A stretch of DNA of 64,000 nucleotides from Phaeocystidibacter luteus (GCF_008933115.1 NZ_WBVO01000002.1:62001-126000), one strand, 5' to 3'; counted from the first letter of the stretch, positions 9,350 through 17,579 are shown. The notes: generated by a model from the sequence alone, not told the origin. Translations and numbers: made by a program.

Positions 9350-10141
9350 TTATTGTTCTGTTGTTGAATTGTCGGTGTCTGGTGTGAATTTTTGGATGAT
9401 CGGGCTGAGGTTGATGCTCACTTCCGGCCATCTGATGTTTTCTTTGCTTGGAGCTTCAAGGGATTTCCCTTGGATTAGATTGTCGAACTGCTGTTCTGCG
9501 TAATCGCCGAGTGCAACCTTCTCCGTTTCCGTATCTGCTTGTGCTAAATCTTCCTGCGCGGGCTCTGCCTTCTTGAGGTATCTATACGGATCAATTTTCA
9601 CTTCGACCCCAATTTTTGGCGAGGCATCTTGTGCTTGGCGATCCAAGTTTTCAACCACGTCGCCGCTACTTGTTTCCGTATTCATTGCAAGGGTGCGGTT
9701 CTCTTCTTGAGATTCATTTTGACGACCTTGAGCAATGCGTTCCGTTGGACGAGAGGTCTCTCTGCGTGGGGAGCTTGATGGCTGGACCTTGTCCGCATCA
9801 TCAGCAATACTGTTCACTCCTGGAGTTTCCTCTTGCAAATCCTCAAATTGAGGTGTGTCGATTACCGCATCGGGAGTAGTATTAGGGTTGTCCTCCGGCT
9901 TTTCGATAGTGATGCCATTGTCTGGCAAGCCTCCATCATTCTGGTAGTTATCGTACAACCAGCTTGAAACGGCGAATACAAGAGTGATTGATGCTGCAAC
10001 GCCGATAAACCAACCACGTCGACCCGCTTTGTGATCGTCGAGACGCGGCTCCATCTTAGACCACAGGTCGGCGCTAGGCTCAACCTTCGCGTTGGCGAGG
10101 TGGGTCTTAAAGTGTTCGTCTATTGGATTCTTTTCGCTCAT
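9350..10141 (-). CDS. Anti-sigma-factor-like membrane protein
   Basis: A 263-residue single-pass protein. The N-terminal 42 residues are cytoplasmic and carry a pattern common in Bacteroidota anti-sigma regulators (DEHFKTHL, then P..DLWSKMEPRL), followed by one transmembrane helix (about 43-62) and a long, low-complexity periplasmic part rich in Gln, Asp and Glu. There is no zinc-type HxxxCxxC motif. The start overlaps the sigma gene stop by 4 bp (10138-10141), implying translational coupling. Holding the sigma factor at the membrane is inferred from context and topology, not from a recognised domain. Confidence 0.7.
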   Translation of the reverse strand: MSEKNPIDEHFKTHLANAKVEPSADLWSKMEPRLDDHKAGRRGWFIGVAASITLVFAVSSWLYDNYQNDGGLPDNGITIEKPEDNPNTTPDAVIDTPQFEDLQEETPGVNSIADDADKVQPSSSPRRETSRPTERIAQGRQNESQEENRTLAMNTETSSGDVVENLDRQAQDASPKIGVEVKIDPYRYLKKAEPAQEDLAQADTETEKVALGDYAEQQFDNLIQGKSLEAPSKENIRWPEVSINLSPIIQKFTPDTDNSTTEQ

Positions 10142-10695
10142 GGCTTGTACAGATATTTTGCTTCCGTAACGCGCTCTTGTAATTGTTTTCTAGCTCGGCT
10201 CAATTGTGATCTGCTCGTTTTTTCGTCAATCTCGAGCATCTCTGCAATTTCTTTATGTCCGTAACCCTCGATGGCGAACAGGTTAAATACTGTTCTGTAC
10301 CCGACGGGTAGTTCTTCTATGAGTTGAAGAAGTGCGGCTGTGGTTTCTTTCGATTCCATCGGAGCGTGATTTGGCTCCGGCCAATCTTCTTCTTCGCTTT
10401 CTACGAAGAGGTTTTTGCGGTATCTGAGGTGATTTAAACTTTCGTTCACCATGATGCGTCGCATCCACCCTTCGAAAGACCCATCTCCGCTGAAGTCATC
10501 AATCTTATTGAAGATTTTGATGAAACCGTTCATAAGAACTTCTTCGGCCTCTTCAACACTCTTCACATACCGCACACACACCGCTAGCATCGTACTTGCG
10601 AAGCGATCATAGAGCTCGTGTTGTGCTTTTCTGTCGTAATCACGACAGCGCTCTATCAGTTGGTCGGTTGTTGAGTTGAGTCGGAAGAGTTTCAC
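10138..10695 (-). CDS. ECF-family RNA polymerase sigma factor
   Basis: A 185-residue sigma-70 family factor. Region 2 spans about residues 22-92 (YDRFASTMLAVCVRYV, then FEGWMRRIMVNESLNHLR), and region 4 about 115-175 (ELPVGYRTVFNLFAIEGYGHKEIAEML, then SRSQLSRARKQLQERV). There is no region 1 or 3, as expected for ECF sigma factors. It heads an operon with an anti-sigma-like protein and an outer-membrane protein. Upstream (10716-10745 on the minus strand) lies a candidate autoregulated promoter. It probably redirects RNA polymerase in response to an envelope signal. Confidence 0.93.
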   Translation of the reverse strand: MKLFRLNSTTDQLIERCRDYDRKAQHELYDRFASTMLAVCVRYVKSVEEAEEVLMNGFIKIFNKIDDFSGDGSFEGWMRRIMVNESLNHLRYRKNLFVESEEEDWPEPNHAPMESKETTAALLQLIEELPVGYRTVFNLFAIEGYGHKEIAEMLEIDEKTSRSQLSRARKQLQERVTEAKYLYKP

Positions 10696-10715
10696 TTTCG
10701 TTGGGTCTTCAATTA

Positions 10716-10745
10716 TATAGACACCCTATTTTTTGGAAACGTTGC
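10716..10745 (-). promoter_or_regulatory. Candidate ECF-type promoter of the sigma operon
   Basis: On the minus strand GCAACGTTTCC (10745-10735) is followed after 12 nt by GTCTATA (10722-10716), 20 bp before the sigma start codon. An AAC-containing -35 block and a GTCTA-like -10 block are typical of ECF promoters. No TAnnTTTG element is present here, unlike most other genes of the window. Assignment is by pattern only. Confidence 0.4.
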
Positions 10746-10799
10746 ACGGGGGGTGAATTTTTTTTGAAAAAGATTGAAATGAGGTGTGCAGAAGGTAAA

Positions 10800-10966
10800 G
10801 TTAGGGAAGGTGGGGTAAAGTGTTTTGAGAATAGAGGGTAGCTTCGAAATGCTTGATACATTGGTCATACTGAGTTGCGGAGGAATGGCAGGGGGCCTCC
10901 AACCTCCTCCCCGAGGATAAGTTACGAACTCCGCAATTCAACCTCCGATTCTCACCCACCTTTAAC
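10800..10966. ncRNA. Candidate structured RNA (nested co-linear helices)
   Basis: Five helices nest in order: GTTA 10800-10803 with TAAC 10963-10966; AAGGTGGG 10807-10814 with CCCACCTT 10955-10962; GAGAAT 10827-10832 with ATTCTC 10948-10953; GAGG 10834-10837 with CCTC 10942-10945; GTTGCGGAG 10874-10882 with CTCCGCAAT 10929-10937 (one wobble). A G-rich/C-rich terminal region lies inside. The result is a ~167-nt rod with one large asymmetric internal loop, broadly like 6S-type RNAs, but I do not recognise the sequence, the coding strand is undetermined and I see no clear promoter or terminator. Confidence 0.35.
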
Positions 10967-10978
10967 TCAAAATCGCCC

Positions 10979-11011
10979 CGGATAAATTTTTATCCGTTAG
11001 TAAACGTTTAC
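10979..11011. promoter_or_regulatory. Two adjacent perfect palindromes (possible operators)
   Basis: CGGATAAATTTTTATCCG (10979-10996, 18 bp) and GTAAACGTTTAC (11000-11011, 12 bp) are each perfectly self-complementary and 3 bp apart. The second has the central CG and flanking A/T of LacI/PurR-type operators. No regulator of that type is encoded in the window. Confidence 0.4.
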
Positions 11012-11041
11012 CGTCCGGTTAGCCGATTTGTGAATCGTAAC

Positions 11042-11096
11042 TTAATGATGGGGAAGCGGGAGCTGCCCCCGGGGGCCTGACGCCCACCCCCATTAA
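11042..11096. repeat. GC-rich inverted repeat
   Basis: TTAATG-AT-GGGG (11042-11053) pairs with CCCC-CATTAA (11087-11096) with a 2-nt bulge, enclosing a G/C-rich segment with the palindrome CCCCCGGGGG (11066-11075). No T-run follows on either strand, so it is not an obvious terminator. Confidence 0.5.
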
Positions 11097-11104
11097 AGCC
11101 CCCC

Positions 11105-11134
11105 CTCCTTCAACACCGCCTCCTTCAACACCGC
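11105..11134 (+). repeat. Tandem 15-bp duplication
   Basis: CTCCTTCAACACCGC occurs twice head to tail (11105-11119, 11120-11134) and a third partial copy (CTCC) follows. It lies in a C/T-rich tract about 110 bp before rnr. Confidence 0.8.
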
Positions 11135-11235
11135 CTCCCAATTTCTCGTAAATCTTTCATTCCTTTCTTTTACTCCTCATCCTTGCTCCTCTCACTTTCT
11201 AACACTCTCATAATCCATCATTCGCGAATCCCCCG

Positions 11236-11243
11236 TACCTTTG
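11236..11243 (+). promoter_or_regulatory. -7 element of rnr
   Basis: TACCTTTG matches the Bacteroidota TAnnTTTG element. It sits only 4 bp before the rnr ATG at 11248, so the transcript would have essentially no leader. Confidence 0.6.
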
Positions 11244-11247
11244 AAGT

Positions 11248-13425
11248 ATGAGTAAAAAGAAAAAGAATAGACGAGCAAGGGGCTCGTCTGGTCGGGCGGC
11301 CGGCCTTGGCGATATCCGCCAGAAAACATTGACCCTCTTCGAGAGAAATGCCAATCAAAGCTTCAACTACAAGCAAATCGCCTCACGCCTCGGACTAGTT
11401 CCTTCACAAGTGCGCGAGAATCTCGAGGCTCTTCTAAAGGAGATGGCCAATCGCGGTGATCTCATCGAAATCGGAAGAGGGAAATACAAACTCAAGTTTC
11501 ATGCGAACCACGTTGAGGGTGTTGTAGATATGACCTCCTCGGGTAACGCTTACATAGTAAATGATAAAACCGAAGAGGATGTCTTGGTAAAAGCCGGCAA
11601 CCTCAATCATGCATTGCACGGAGACACCGTTCGTGTATTGCTCTACGCCCGCACTAGAAATAAACGCCTCGAAGGTGAGGTAACGGAAGTTCTAGAACGG
11701 AAACGGACCGAGTTCGTAGGTACAGTTGAGATGAGTAAGGCGTACGCTTTTGTTGTTCCCGACAGTATCAAAATGCAGGTAGACCTCTACATTCCAAAGG
11801 AGAAGTTGAACGGCGCAAAGCACGGTCAGAAGGTAATAGCGAAATTGAGCGACTGGCCAGAGCGCGCAAGTTCTCCGTTTGGCGAAATCACTAAGATTCT
11901 AGGTGAGCCCGGTGACCACAACGTGGAGATTCACGCCATCCTAGCAGAATACGGATTGCCATACGAGTTCCCGCCTGAAGTGGAGGCTGAAGCCGAGCGC
12001 ATCCCCATGGAGATTCCGGAGTCGGAAATTGCGAAGCGACGTGACATGCGTAAGGTGACGACCTTTACCATCGATCCGGTTGATGCAAAAGATTTTGATG
12101 ATGCCCTTTCACTCGAGAAACTAGAGAACGGCCGATGGTCTGTGGGTATTCACATCGCCGATGTGAGCCATTTTGTGAAGCCGGGGTCTGCGCTTGATGA
12201 AGAAGCAATTGAACGAGCAACTAGTGTTTACCTGGTAGACCGTGTCGTGCCAATGCTTCCAGAAAAGCTGTCCAACGGCGTTTGTTCCCTTCGTCCAAAT
12301 GAAGACAAACTCACCTTTAGTGCCGTTTTTGAAATGGATGAGCACGGAAAGGTGTACAAAAAGTGGTTCGGAAGAACAACCATTCACTCCGATCATCGAT
12401 TTGCCTATGAAGATGCACAAGCCATTATAGAAGGTGGTGACGGTCCCCTTAAGGATGAGATTCTCCTTCTTGATTCCATTGCAAAACAGCTGCGAAGAGA
12501 TCGCATGAAGGCCGGTGCAATTAGCTTCGATAAGAGAGAGGTTAAATTTCATCTCGACGAACAGAGTAGTCCAACTGGCGTCTACTTTAAAGAGTCGAAG
12601 GATGCCAATAAGCTCATTGAAGAGTTCATGCTTCTCGCCAATCGCGAGGTGGCGACCTTTGTTGGTAAGGGCAAAGATGGTGGCGACAGTGGGCGCACCA
12701 TGGTGTATCGTGTGCACGACGATCCGGATCCAACAAAACTTCTCGAATTATCCAACTTCGTGAAGCAGTTTGGTTATAGCATTAGTACACGCGGACGTAA
12801 AGCGATATCAAACTCGCTAAATAAGATGCTTTCTGAAGTGAAGGGCTCTGGCGAGGCAAATATGATTGAAACGCTTACCGTTCGTTCTATGGCCAAGGCG
12901 ATTTATACCACACAAAATGTTGGTCACTACGGACTTGCCTTCGATTTCTACACACACTTTACTTCCCCCATCAGAAGATATCCCGATGTAATTGTCCATA
13001 GAATTCTTCAGGATTATCTGGATAAAAAGAGTTCCGCAAATGCGGATGCAATCGAGGAGCTTTGTGAGCATTCGACCGAACGCGAGAAGATGGCAGCCTC
13101 TGCCGAACGCGAGTCTATAAAGTACATGCAAGCTAAGTACCTCGAGAAGTTTGTAGGTGAGGAGTTTGCTGGTGTGATTACCGGTGTTACCGATTGGGGT
13201 GTGTTCGTAGAGTTGAATGAAAACTACTGCGAAGGCATGATTCGAATTCGTGATTTTAGGGATGACTACTATATCTACGACGAAAAAAATCACCAAATTA
13301 TAGGTGAATCTTCGGGAAGAATATACCAACTTGGTGACCCAATGAGAATCCGCGTTAAGCACGTAGATCTTGAGAAGAAGCAAATAGATTTCACCCCACT
13401 TCGCTCAGGAAGTAGCGAAGCCTAA
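11248..13425 (+). CDS. rnr: Ribonuclease R (RNase II/VacB family)
   Basis: A 725-residue processive 3'-5' exoribonuclease that degrades structured RNA. Basic N-terminus (SKKKKNRRARG), helix-turn-helix-like domain (about 22-85), cold-shock/OB domains (about 90-250), RNB catalytic domain with the metal-binding signature DPVDAKDFDDAL at 276-287, and a C-terminal S1 domain (about 630-715, GVITGVTDWGVFVEL). SPIRRYPDVIVHR in the RNB domain is intact. Length and domain order match bacterial RNase R. The start follows directly on a TACCTTTG promoter element. A LysE-type exporter gene follows 8 bp downstream and is probably co-transcribed. Confidence 0.96.
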   Translation: MSKKKKNRRARGSSGRAAGLGDIRQKTLTLFERNANQSFNYKQIASRLGLVPSQVRENLEALLKEMANRGDLIEIGRGKYKLKFHANHVEGVVDMTSSGNAYIVNDKTEEDVLVKAGNLNHALHGDTVRVLLYARTRNKRLEGEVTEVLERKRTEFVGTVEMSKAYAFVVPDSIKMQVDLYIPKEKLNGAKHGQKVIAKLSDWPERASSPFGEITKILGEPGDHNVEIHAILAEYGLPYEFPPEVEAEAERIPMEIPESEIAKRRDMRKVTTFTIDPVDAKDFDDALSLEKLENGRWSVGIHIADVSHFVKPGSALDEEAIERATSVYLVDRVVPMLPEKLSNGVCSLRPNEDKLTFSAVFEMDEHGKVYKKWFGRTTIHSDHRFAYEDAQAIIEGGDGPLKDEILLLDSIAKQLRRDRMKAGAISFDKREVKFHLDEQSSPTGVYFKESKDANKLIEEFMLLANREVATFVGKGKDGGDSGRTMVYRVHDDPDPTKLLELSNFVKQFGYSISTRGRKAISNSLNKMLSEVKGSGEANMIETLTVRSMAKAIYTTQNVGHYGLAFDFYTHFTSPIRRYPDVIVHRILQDYLDKKSSANADAIEELCEHSTEREKMAASAERESIKYMQAKYLEKFVGEEFAGVITGVTDWGVFVELNENYCEGMIRIRDFRDDYYIYDEKNHQIIGESSGRIYQLGDPMRIRVKHVDLEKKQIDFTPLRSGSSEA

Positions 13426-13433
13426 CCATCCGC

Positions 13434-14105
13434 ATGGTAGAAGTAATAATTGCAGCGGCAATTCTGGGAGTTACCCTCTCTTTCATGGTAGGACCTGTCT
13501 TTCTCCTACTCTTGGAAATAGCCATGAATAAAGGAGCGAAGCGTGCCTTGGCATTTGATGCTGGAGTAATCTTCGCCGATGTTCTGTTTATCATCGCTAT
13601 TCTTTACAGCAGCTCCTTCTTGAAGAATATCACCAACATGGCTTGGGTTTACGGTATTGGAGGCGTGGTGATTATTGCGTACGGATTCTACAATGTTCGT
13701 GTAGCCAAAAAGAAGAAACACCACCTTGAGGAAGAAGACGAACTTCCCGAAGGCAAGACGATGAGCTTGGGGCTCTACGCGGTGAAGGGTTTCTTTATGA
13801 ACTTTCTGAACGTAGGTGTTCTAGCCTACTGGCTCGCTACAGTTGTGGTGATGCGCGCCTCGGTAGATAATGACGAGCGATTGATGAAGATTTACTTTAT
13901 CGTGACTGTAGCTACCTACGCACTCGTGGATGTGGCAAAGATTTTCTCAGCTCGTAAGCTTCAACAACGCCTAACAGATGCTGTTCTCATTAAAATCGAA
14001 CGCATAGTAGGCTTTATTTTAATTGCCTTTGGGGCTTTAATGATTACCCGAGGCATTCTTCAACACCTCGGGTATTCACTAGAAGAGTTTTTGGGAATCG
14101 CTTAG
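13434..14105 (+). CDS. LysE-family transporter
   Basis: A 223-residue inner-membrane protein of the LysE/RhtB amino-acid exporter superfamily. About six hydrophobic helices are visible; the N-terminal helix shows the family pattern GVTLSFMVGPVFLLLLE and the second block AFDAGVIFADVLFIIAIL. A charged cytoplasmic loop (AKKKKHHLEEEDELPEG, about residues 90-107) separates helices 3 and 4. The substrate is unknown. It starts 8 bp after rnr and its TAG stop overlaps the TAA stop of the convergent aminopeptidase gene (TTAG, 14102-14105). An inverted repeat (TACCCGAGG/CCTCGGGTA, 14045-14074) lies in its last codons. Confidence 0.88.
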   Translation: MVEVIIAAAILGVTLSFMVGPVFLLLLEIAMNKGAKRALAFDAGVIFADVLFIIAILYSSSFLKNITNMAWVYGIGGVVIIAYGFYNVRVAKKKKHHLEEEDELPEGKTMSLGLYAVKGFFMNFLNVGVLAYWLATVVVMRASVDNDERLMKIYFIVTVATYALVDVAKIFSARKLQQRLTDAVLIKIERIVGFILIAFGALMITRGILQHLGYSLEEFLGIA

Positions 14106-15964
14106 TCGTTCACCGATTCGCCGCGTTGTTCTTCGTCAGACTCGTTCGATTCACTCTCTGGAGTCCACATTTCATTTTCAATATTGATATCGGCCACCCT
14201 GCGCGTAGGATTGATCGCAATTGCCTTAATATCATTGATGTTGAAGTTTACCTGCAAGTCATACGTAGGATGCGTCCACGGCCATGCCTGCTCAGGTAGG
14301 TACTTGTCGTCATCTTTGTGATTCTGCATCATAACCAATGGAATGGTGTAGAATACCACATTTCCGTCGTTGAAGAGAATCGCAACATCAACCGGCATTG
14401 GCATTTCTCCAATTCGTTCAAGCTGAATGTGGGTAGAACCTTGCCCCATAGCCTCCACCTTGGCAATACCATAGTCGATTGACTTTGTTTGGTCAACCCA
14501 GTAGTACAAATACCAATCTAGCACCATTCCACTTTCGCGTTCCATCACACGAATGAAGTCTTCCGGTTTCGGATGCTTAAACTTCCAAGTGTCGAAGTAA
14601 GTCATCATTCCTCTCCAGAAGGCGTCTTCGCCTACAACTGGACGAAGTTGGTTGAGGAAGATCGAGCCTAGGTAGTACGAAGAAATGCTATAGGCAAAGT
14701 TGTGGTTGAAATGATCCGCAGGTGTGCTCATTGGCTCACGGCGGTCAGATGCTTGGTAGCGTGCATAGACGTTGTAAGTACCCGCATGTGGGTCGTCCTC
14801 CCTGTCGAGCAATGACTTCATGCACTCATCTTCTGCGAATGTCGTAAAGCCTTCGTCCATCCAAGGATAACGCTGCTCATCTGTTCCAAGCATTCCGTAG
14901 TACCAGTTGTGTGTTGCTTCGTGAACGAAGAGCCCTAGGAATCCTTCAAACTCATCTCCACCACCTACAACAAAAGTGCACATGGGGTACTCCATGCCAC
15001 CGTCGCCCGCCTGGATAACCGAGAACTGTGGATATTGATATTCTCCAAAGTGCTCCTTCATAAACGCGAAGTATTTAGGCGCCATCTCTTGGAGTTTTTT
15101 CCAGTTCTCCACATTCGCCGTTTCTTCCTTGTAAAAGAAGTGGATAGGCATACCAGAGTTGGATTGCACTACCTCATGCACAAAGTCCGGGTCTGCAGCC
15201 CAGGCAAAGTCATGAACGTTTTCAGCCGCAAACTTGTAGGTGATTTTGTTGGTGCGTTTTTCGGGAACATCGGCGTAACCGTGACCAACATCATTGGGGT
15301 TAGTAAGCACGCCAGTTCCGCCAACCACGTAGCTTTTGTCGATGGTTATATTCACCACAAAGTTTCCGAACTCTCCGTAGAATTCTCTTCCTACATATGG
15401 GTCTGGGTGCCATCCGTTTTCGTCATACATAGCCATTTTAGGATACCATTGACTCATGCTATATGCCACGTCTTCTCCATTATCTCTACCAGATCGACGA
15501 ATTTGTACTGGAACCTGACTGTTGAATTTCATGCGAAATACAGAAGCATCACCAGGAGCAATGGGACGAGCCAATTTCACCTTCATAATCGTTTGGGTGA
15601 CGCTGAATTCAACCGCCATGCCGTCCTGTTCAAGCAAGTACACTTCGTGGTAGCCCACTTCGTTTCCATTGAGCTTAGAAATACGGTCTTTAACACGTCC
15701 ATCCGGATCTGAAATGTTGCGCGAGCGAACATCCATCATACTCTCTGGCTGGAAAGCGTTGAAGTACAAATGGTAAAACGCTTCAGTAAGCGTATCTGGA
15801 CTGTTGTTTGTGAATGTGAGCCACTGCTCTCCGGCAAAGGTGTGGTCTTCAACATTCATGTCAATATCCATGCGATACTCCACATGGTTTTGCCAGTAAT
15901 TAGCTTGGGCAAAAGCTCCAAGACTAAGACTGATTGCAGCTAGAATTGCTGAGAATCTATTCAT
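14102..15964 (-). CDS. M1-family zinc metallopeptidase (aminopeptidase N-like)
   Basis: A 620-residue secreted gluzincin. Signal peptide (residues 1-20, ending FAQA), N-terminal beta domain, catalytic domain with HEATHNW (the HExxH zinc site) and, about 20 residues later, the third zinc ligand in WMDEGFTTFAEDE. The GAMEN-like exopeptidase loop reads GGMEYP. It probably acts in the periplasm on peptides. I start at the ATG at 15964, which gives a clean signal peptide; the longer frame to 16048 would overlap the MBL gene. It lies 10 bp after that gene on the same strand, so the two probably form an operon. Confidence 0.93.
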   Translation of the reverse strand: MNRFSAILAAISLSLGAFAQANYWQNHVEYRMDIDMNVEDHTFAGEQWLTFTNNSPDTLTEAFYHLYFNAFQPESMMDVRSRNISDPDGRVKDRISKLNGNEVGYHEVYLLEQDGMAVEFSVTQTIMKVKLARPIAPGDASVFRMKFNSQVPVQIRRSGRDNGEDVAYSMSQWYPKMAMYDENGWHPDPYVGREFYGEFGNFVVNITIDKSYVVGGTGVLTNPNDVGHGYADVPEKRTNKITYKFAAENVHDFAWAADPDFVHEVVQSNSGMPIHFFYKEETANVENWKKLQEMAPKYFAFMKEHFGEYQYPQFSVIQAGDGGMEYPMCTFVVGGGDEFEGFLGLFVHEATHNWYYGMLGTDEQRYPWMDEGFTTFAEDECMKSLLDREDDPHAGTYNVYARYQASDRREPMSTPADHFNHNFAYSISSYYLGSIFLNQLRPVVGEDAFWRGMMTYFDTWKFKHPKPEDFIRVMERESGMVLDWYLYYWVDQTKSIDYGIAKVEAMGQGSTHIQLERIGEMPMPVDVAILFNDGNVVFYTIPLVMMQNHKDDDKYLPEQAWPWTHPTYDLQVNFNINDIKAIAINPTRRVADINIENEMWTPESESNESDEEQRGESVND

Positions 15965-15974
15965 TGATGTGAAA

Positions 15975-16826
15975 TTATAGTTCGTTGAAAGAGAAAGTCT
16001 TGTCAAGTCGCACACCCTTCTCAGTGTGCTTAACCGTGCAACACTCATTAATCGAGTCGTGTTCCAAGAAGAGAACGAACTCCTCGTCTGCAGCTAAGTT
16101 CAAAAACTTTGCCTTTTCGTCTAAAGTGAGTAGCGGACGAGTATCGTAGCCCATCACATACGGCAGTGGTATGTGTCCGACGGATGGAAGAAGGTCTGCC
16201 ATGAAAACGATCTTCTTCCCTTTGTATTGAATGATTGGAATCATTTGGGCATCGGTATGTCCGTTCACCACAAATACATCAAACCCAAGCGGTGTGGCTG
16301 AAGTGAAATCGTTTCCTACATCGATAAAATTGAGCTGACCAGATTCCTGAAGCGGAAGGATGTTCTCTGACAGGAAAGATGCCTTTTCGCGGGCATTCGG
16401 TTCGGTTGCCCATTTCCAATGTTTGTCGTTCGACCAAAACTTTGCATTTGGAAATGCAGGGATGAAACCGGTTCGGTCCTTATTCCATTCTATTGAGCCT
16501 CCCACATGGTCGAAGTGAAGGTGGGTGAGAAACACGTCAGTAATATCGTTTCTGTGAAACCCAAGTTTGGCAAGGTTGCCATCCAGGCTATCGTCACCGT
16601 GTAAGTAGTAAAATGAAAAGAACTTATCGTCTTGCTTGTTTCCAATTCCCGTGTCAATCAGGATGAGTCGATCCCCATCTTCGATGAGCATGCTTCGCAT
16701 AGCCCAATTACACATGTTGTTAGAGTCGGCCGGATTTGTTCTTTGCCAGAGCGACTTAGGAACTACGCCAAACATGGCGCCGCCGTCAAGCTTAAAGTAA
16801 CCCGTGTTAAGCGGATAGATTTTCAT
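15975..16826 (-). CDS. MBL-fold metallo-hydrolase
   Basis: A 283-residue metallo-beta-lactamase-fold hydrolase with the signature THLHFDHVGG, an upstream strand ILIDTGIG, and later metal ligands in VNGHTDAQM and LEHDS. It resembles the lactonase-like branch of the fold, but quorum-quenching activity cannot be claimed from this. No signal peptide, so cytoplasmic. I prefer the ATG at 16826 over 16856 because a TATCTTCG promoter element (16851-16844, minus strand) lies just upstream and would fall inside the longer frame. Followed by the M1 peptidase gene after 10 bp. Confidence 0.9.
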   Translation of the reverse strand: MKIYPLNTGYFKLDGGAMFGVVPKSLWQRTNPADSNNMCNWAMRSMLIEDGDRLILIDTGIGNKQDDKFFSFYYLHGDDSLDGNLAKLGFHRNDITDVFLTHLHFDHVGGSIEWNKDRTGFIPAFPNAKFWSNDKHWKWATEPNAREKASFLSENILPLQESGQLNFIDVGNDFTSATPLGFDVFVVNGHTDAQMIPIIQYKGKKIVFMADLLPSVGHIPLPYVMGYDTRPLLTLDEKAKFLNLAADEEFVLFLEHDSINECCTVKHTEKGVRLDKTFSFNEL

Positions 16827-16843
16827 CAAAATTGCGTTTGGAG

Positions 16844-16851
16844 CGAAGATA
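16844..16851 (-). promoter_or_regulatory. -7 element of the MBL/M1 operon
   Basis: TATCTTCG on the minus strand, 17 bp before the ATG at 16826. It is divergent from the response regulator promoter at 16902. Confidence 0.55.
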
Positions 16852-16881
16852 ATCAATAAGATGTAGGGGAATTACTCACAA

Positions 16882-16909
16882 TTTGTTGGTAATCTTTCAC
16901 GTACCTTTG
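16882..16909 (+). promoter_or_regulatory. Promoter of the response regulator gene
   Basis: TTTG (16882-16885) is separated by 20 bp from the TTTG of TACCTTTG (16902-16909), close to the described Bacteroidota -33/-7 spacing. The ATG at 16956 is 46 bp downstream. Confidence 0.6.
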
Positions 16910-16955
16910 TCGAACCACCACGATCTAGCTTTTCTCTCATACAGACCCGACACTG

Positions 16956-17579
16956 ATGGCTGAATTAAAGGCAGTTGTTGTAGACGATCACGAGGTAATG
17001 CTTCTAGGCCTCATTCAATTCTTAAAGGAAGCAGGATTTGACGAGGTGATAACCACGGCAGAGCCAAAAGAAGCGTTTCAGTTGGTTCGCACCCATCAAC
17101 CCGATTTGTGTTTGATAGATGTTGAGATGCCCGAAAAAGACGGTTTTCAGGTGGTAGAGGCAATCAAACAAACCAAAACTCCAACTAAGATTATCATCTA
17201 CAGTATGCACAATGCGCCCGAAGTGGTAAGCCGCATGCTCCATATTGGTGTAGATGGATTCATCGCCAAATCTTCTGGTTTTGAAGAGGTAATGAAAGGA
17301 ATCCGAAAGGTGATGATAGGCGGCGAGTATGTTGATGTAGCCACAAAAGAAAGGTTGAAAGAAGTGAACGAACTCAAGTCTGGTGTCCACTTGCTAACCG
17401 ATCGTGAATTCAATATTCTAAAGAGACTCGTTGCCGGAAATAGTTATTCTGAAGTAGCCGACGAGTTCGGAATCGGACAAAAGACCGTGGGCACCTACCG
17501 CTCGAGAATCATGAACAAGCTCGGGGTTTCTTCTAAAAGAGAGCTCATCGACTTCGCTCGCACTATGGGGCTGCTTTAG
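16956..17579 (+). CDS. NarL/FixJ-type response regulator
   Basis: A 207-residue two-component regulator. Receiver domain about 1-122 with acidic pair DD (residues 10-11), phospho-acceptor Asp in LCLIDVEMPEKDG (about 54), Ser/Thr site in IIYSMH and Lys in FIAKSS. LuxR-type helix-turn-helix at about 140-205 (LTDREFNILKRLVAGNSYSEVADEF, then TVGTYRSRIMNKLGV). It should bind DNA on phosphorylation. It is convergent with a large sensor kinase gene, its most likely partner. A terminator hairpin at 17693-17720 serves it and lies partly inside the kinase gene. Confidence 0.93.
   Translation: MAELKAVVVDDHEVMLLGLIQFLKEAGFDEVITTAEPKEAFQLVRTHQPDLCLIDVEMPEKDGFQVVEAIKQTKTPTKIIIYSMHNAPEVVSRMLHIGVDGFIAKSSGFEEVMKGIRKVMIGGEYVDVATKERLKEVNELKSGVHLLTDREFNILKRLVAGNSYSEVADEFGIGQKTVGTYRSRIMNKLGVSSKRELIDFARTMGLL

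Larger units (their letters stand above)
10696..11247. other. Palindrome-rich 552-bp intergenic region
   Basis: No credible ORF. It separates the divergent sigma operon and rnr. It holds a nested multi-helix dyad (10800-10966), two adjacent perfect palindromes (10979-10996 and 11000-11011), a GC-rich stem (11042-11096) enclosing CCCCCGGGGG (11066-11075), a duplicated 15-mer (11105-11134), a C/T-rich tract and the rnr promoter (11236-11243). Details are in separate entries. Confidence 0.8.

Noticed and set aside
10800-10966. Firm 6S RNA call
   Set aside because: The overall shape is suggestive, but sequence motifs and transcription cannot be confirmed from here.
12121-12717. 198-codon minus-strand frame inside rnr
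   Set aside because: Antisense to a well-conserved RNB domain; no family resemblance, odd composition rich in His and Cys.
15035-15712. 225-codon plus-strand frame inside the M1 peptidase gene
   Set aside because: Antisense shadow; His/Val-rich product without domain.
15975-16826. AHL lactonase (quorum quenching)
   Set aside because: The HxHxDH motif is general to the MBL fold; nothing specific to lactonases could be shown.
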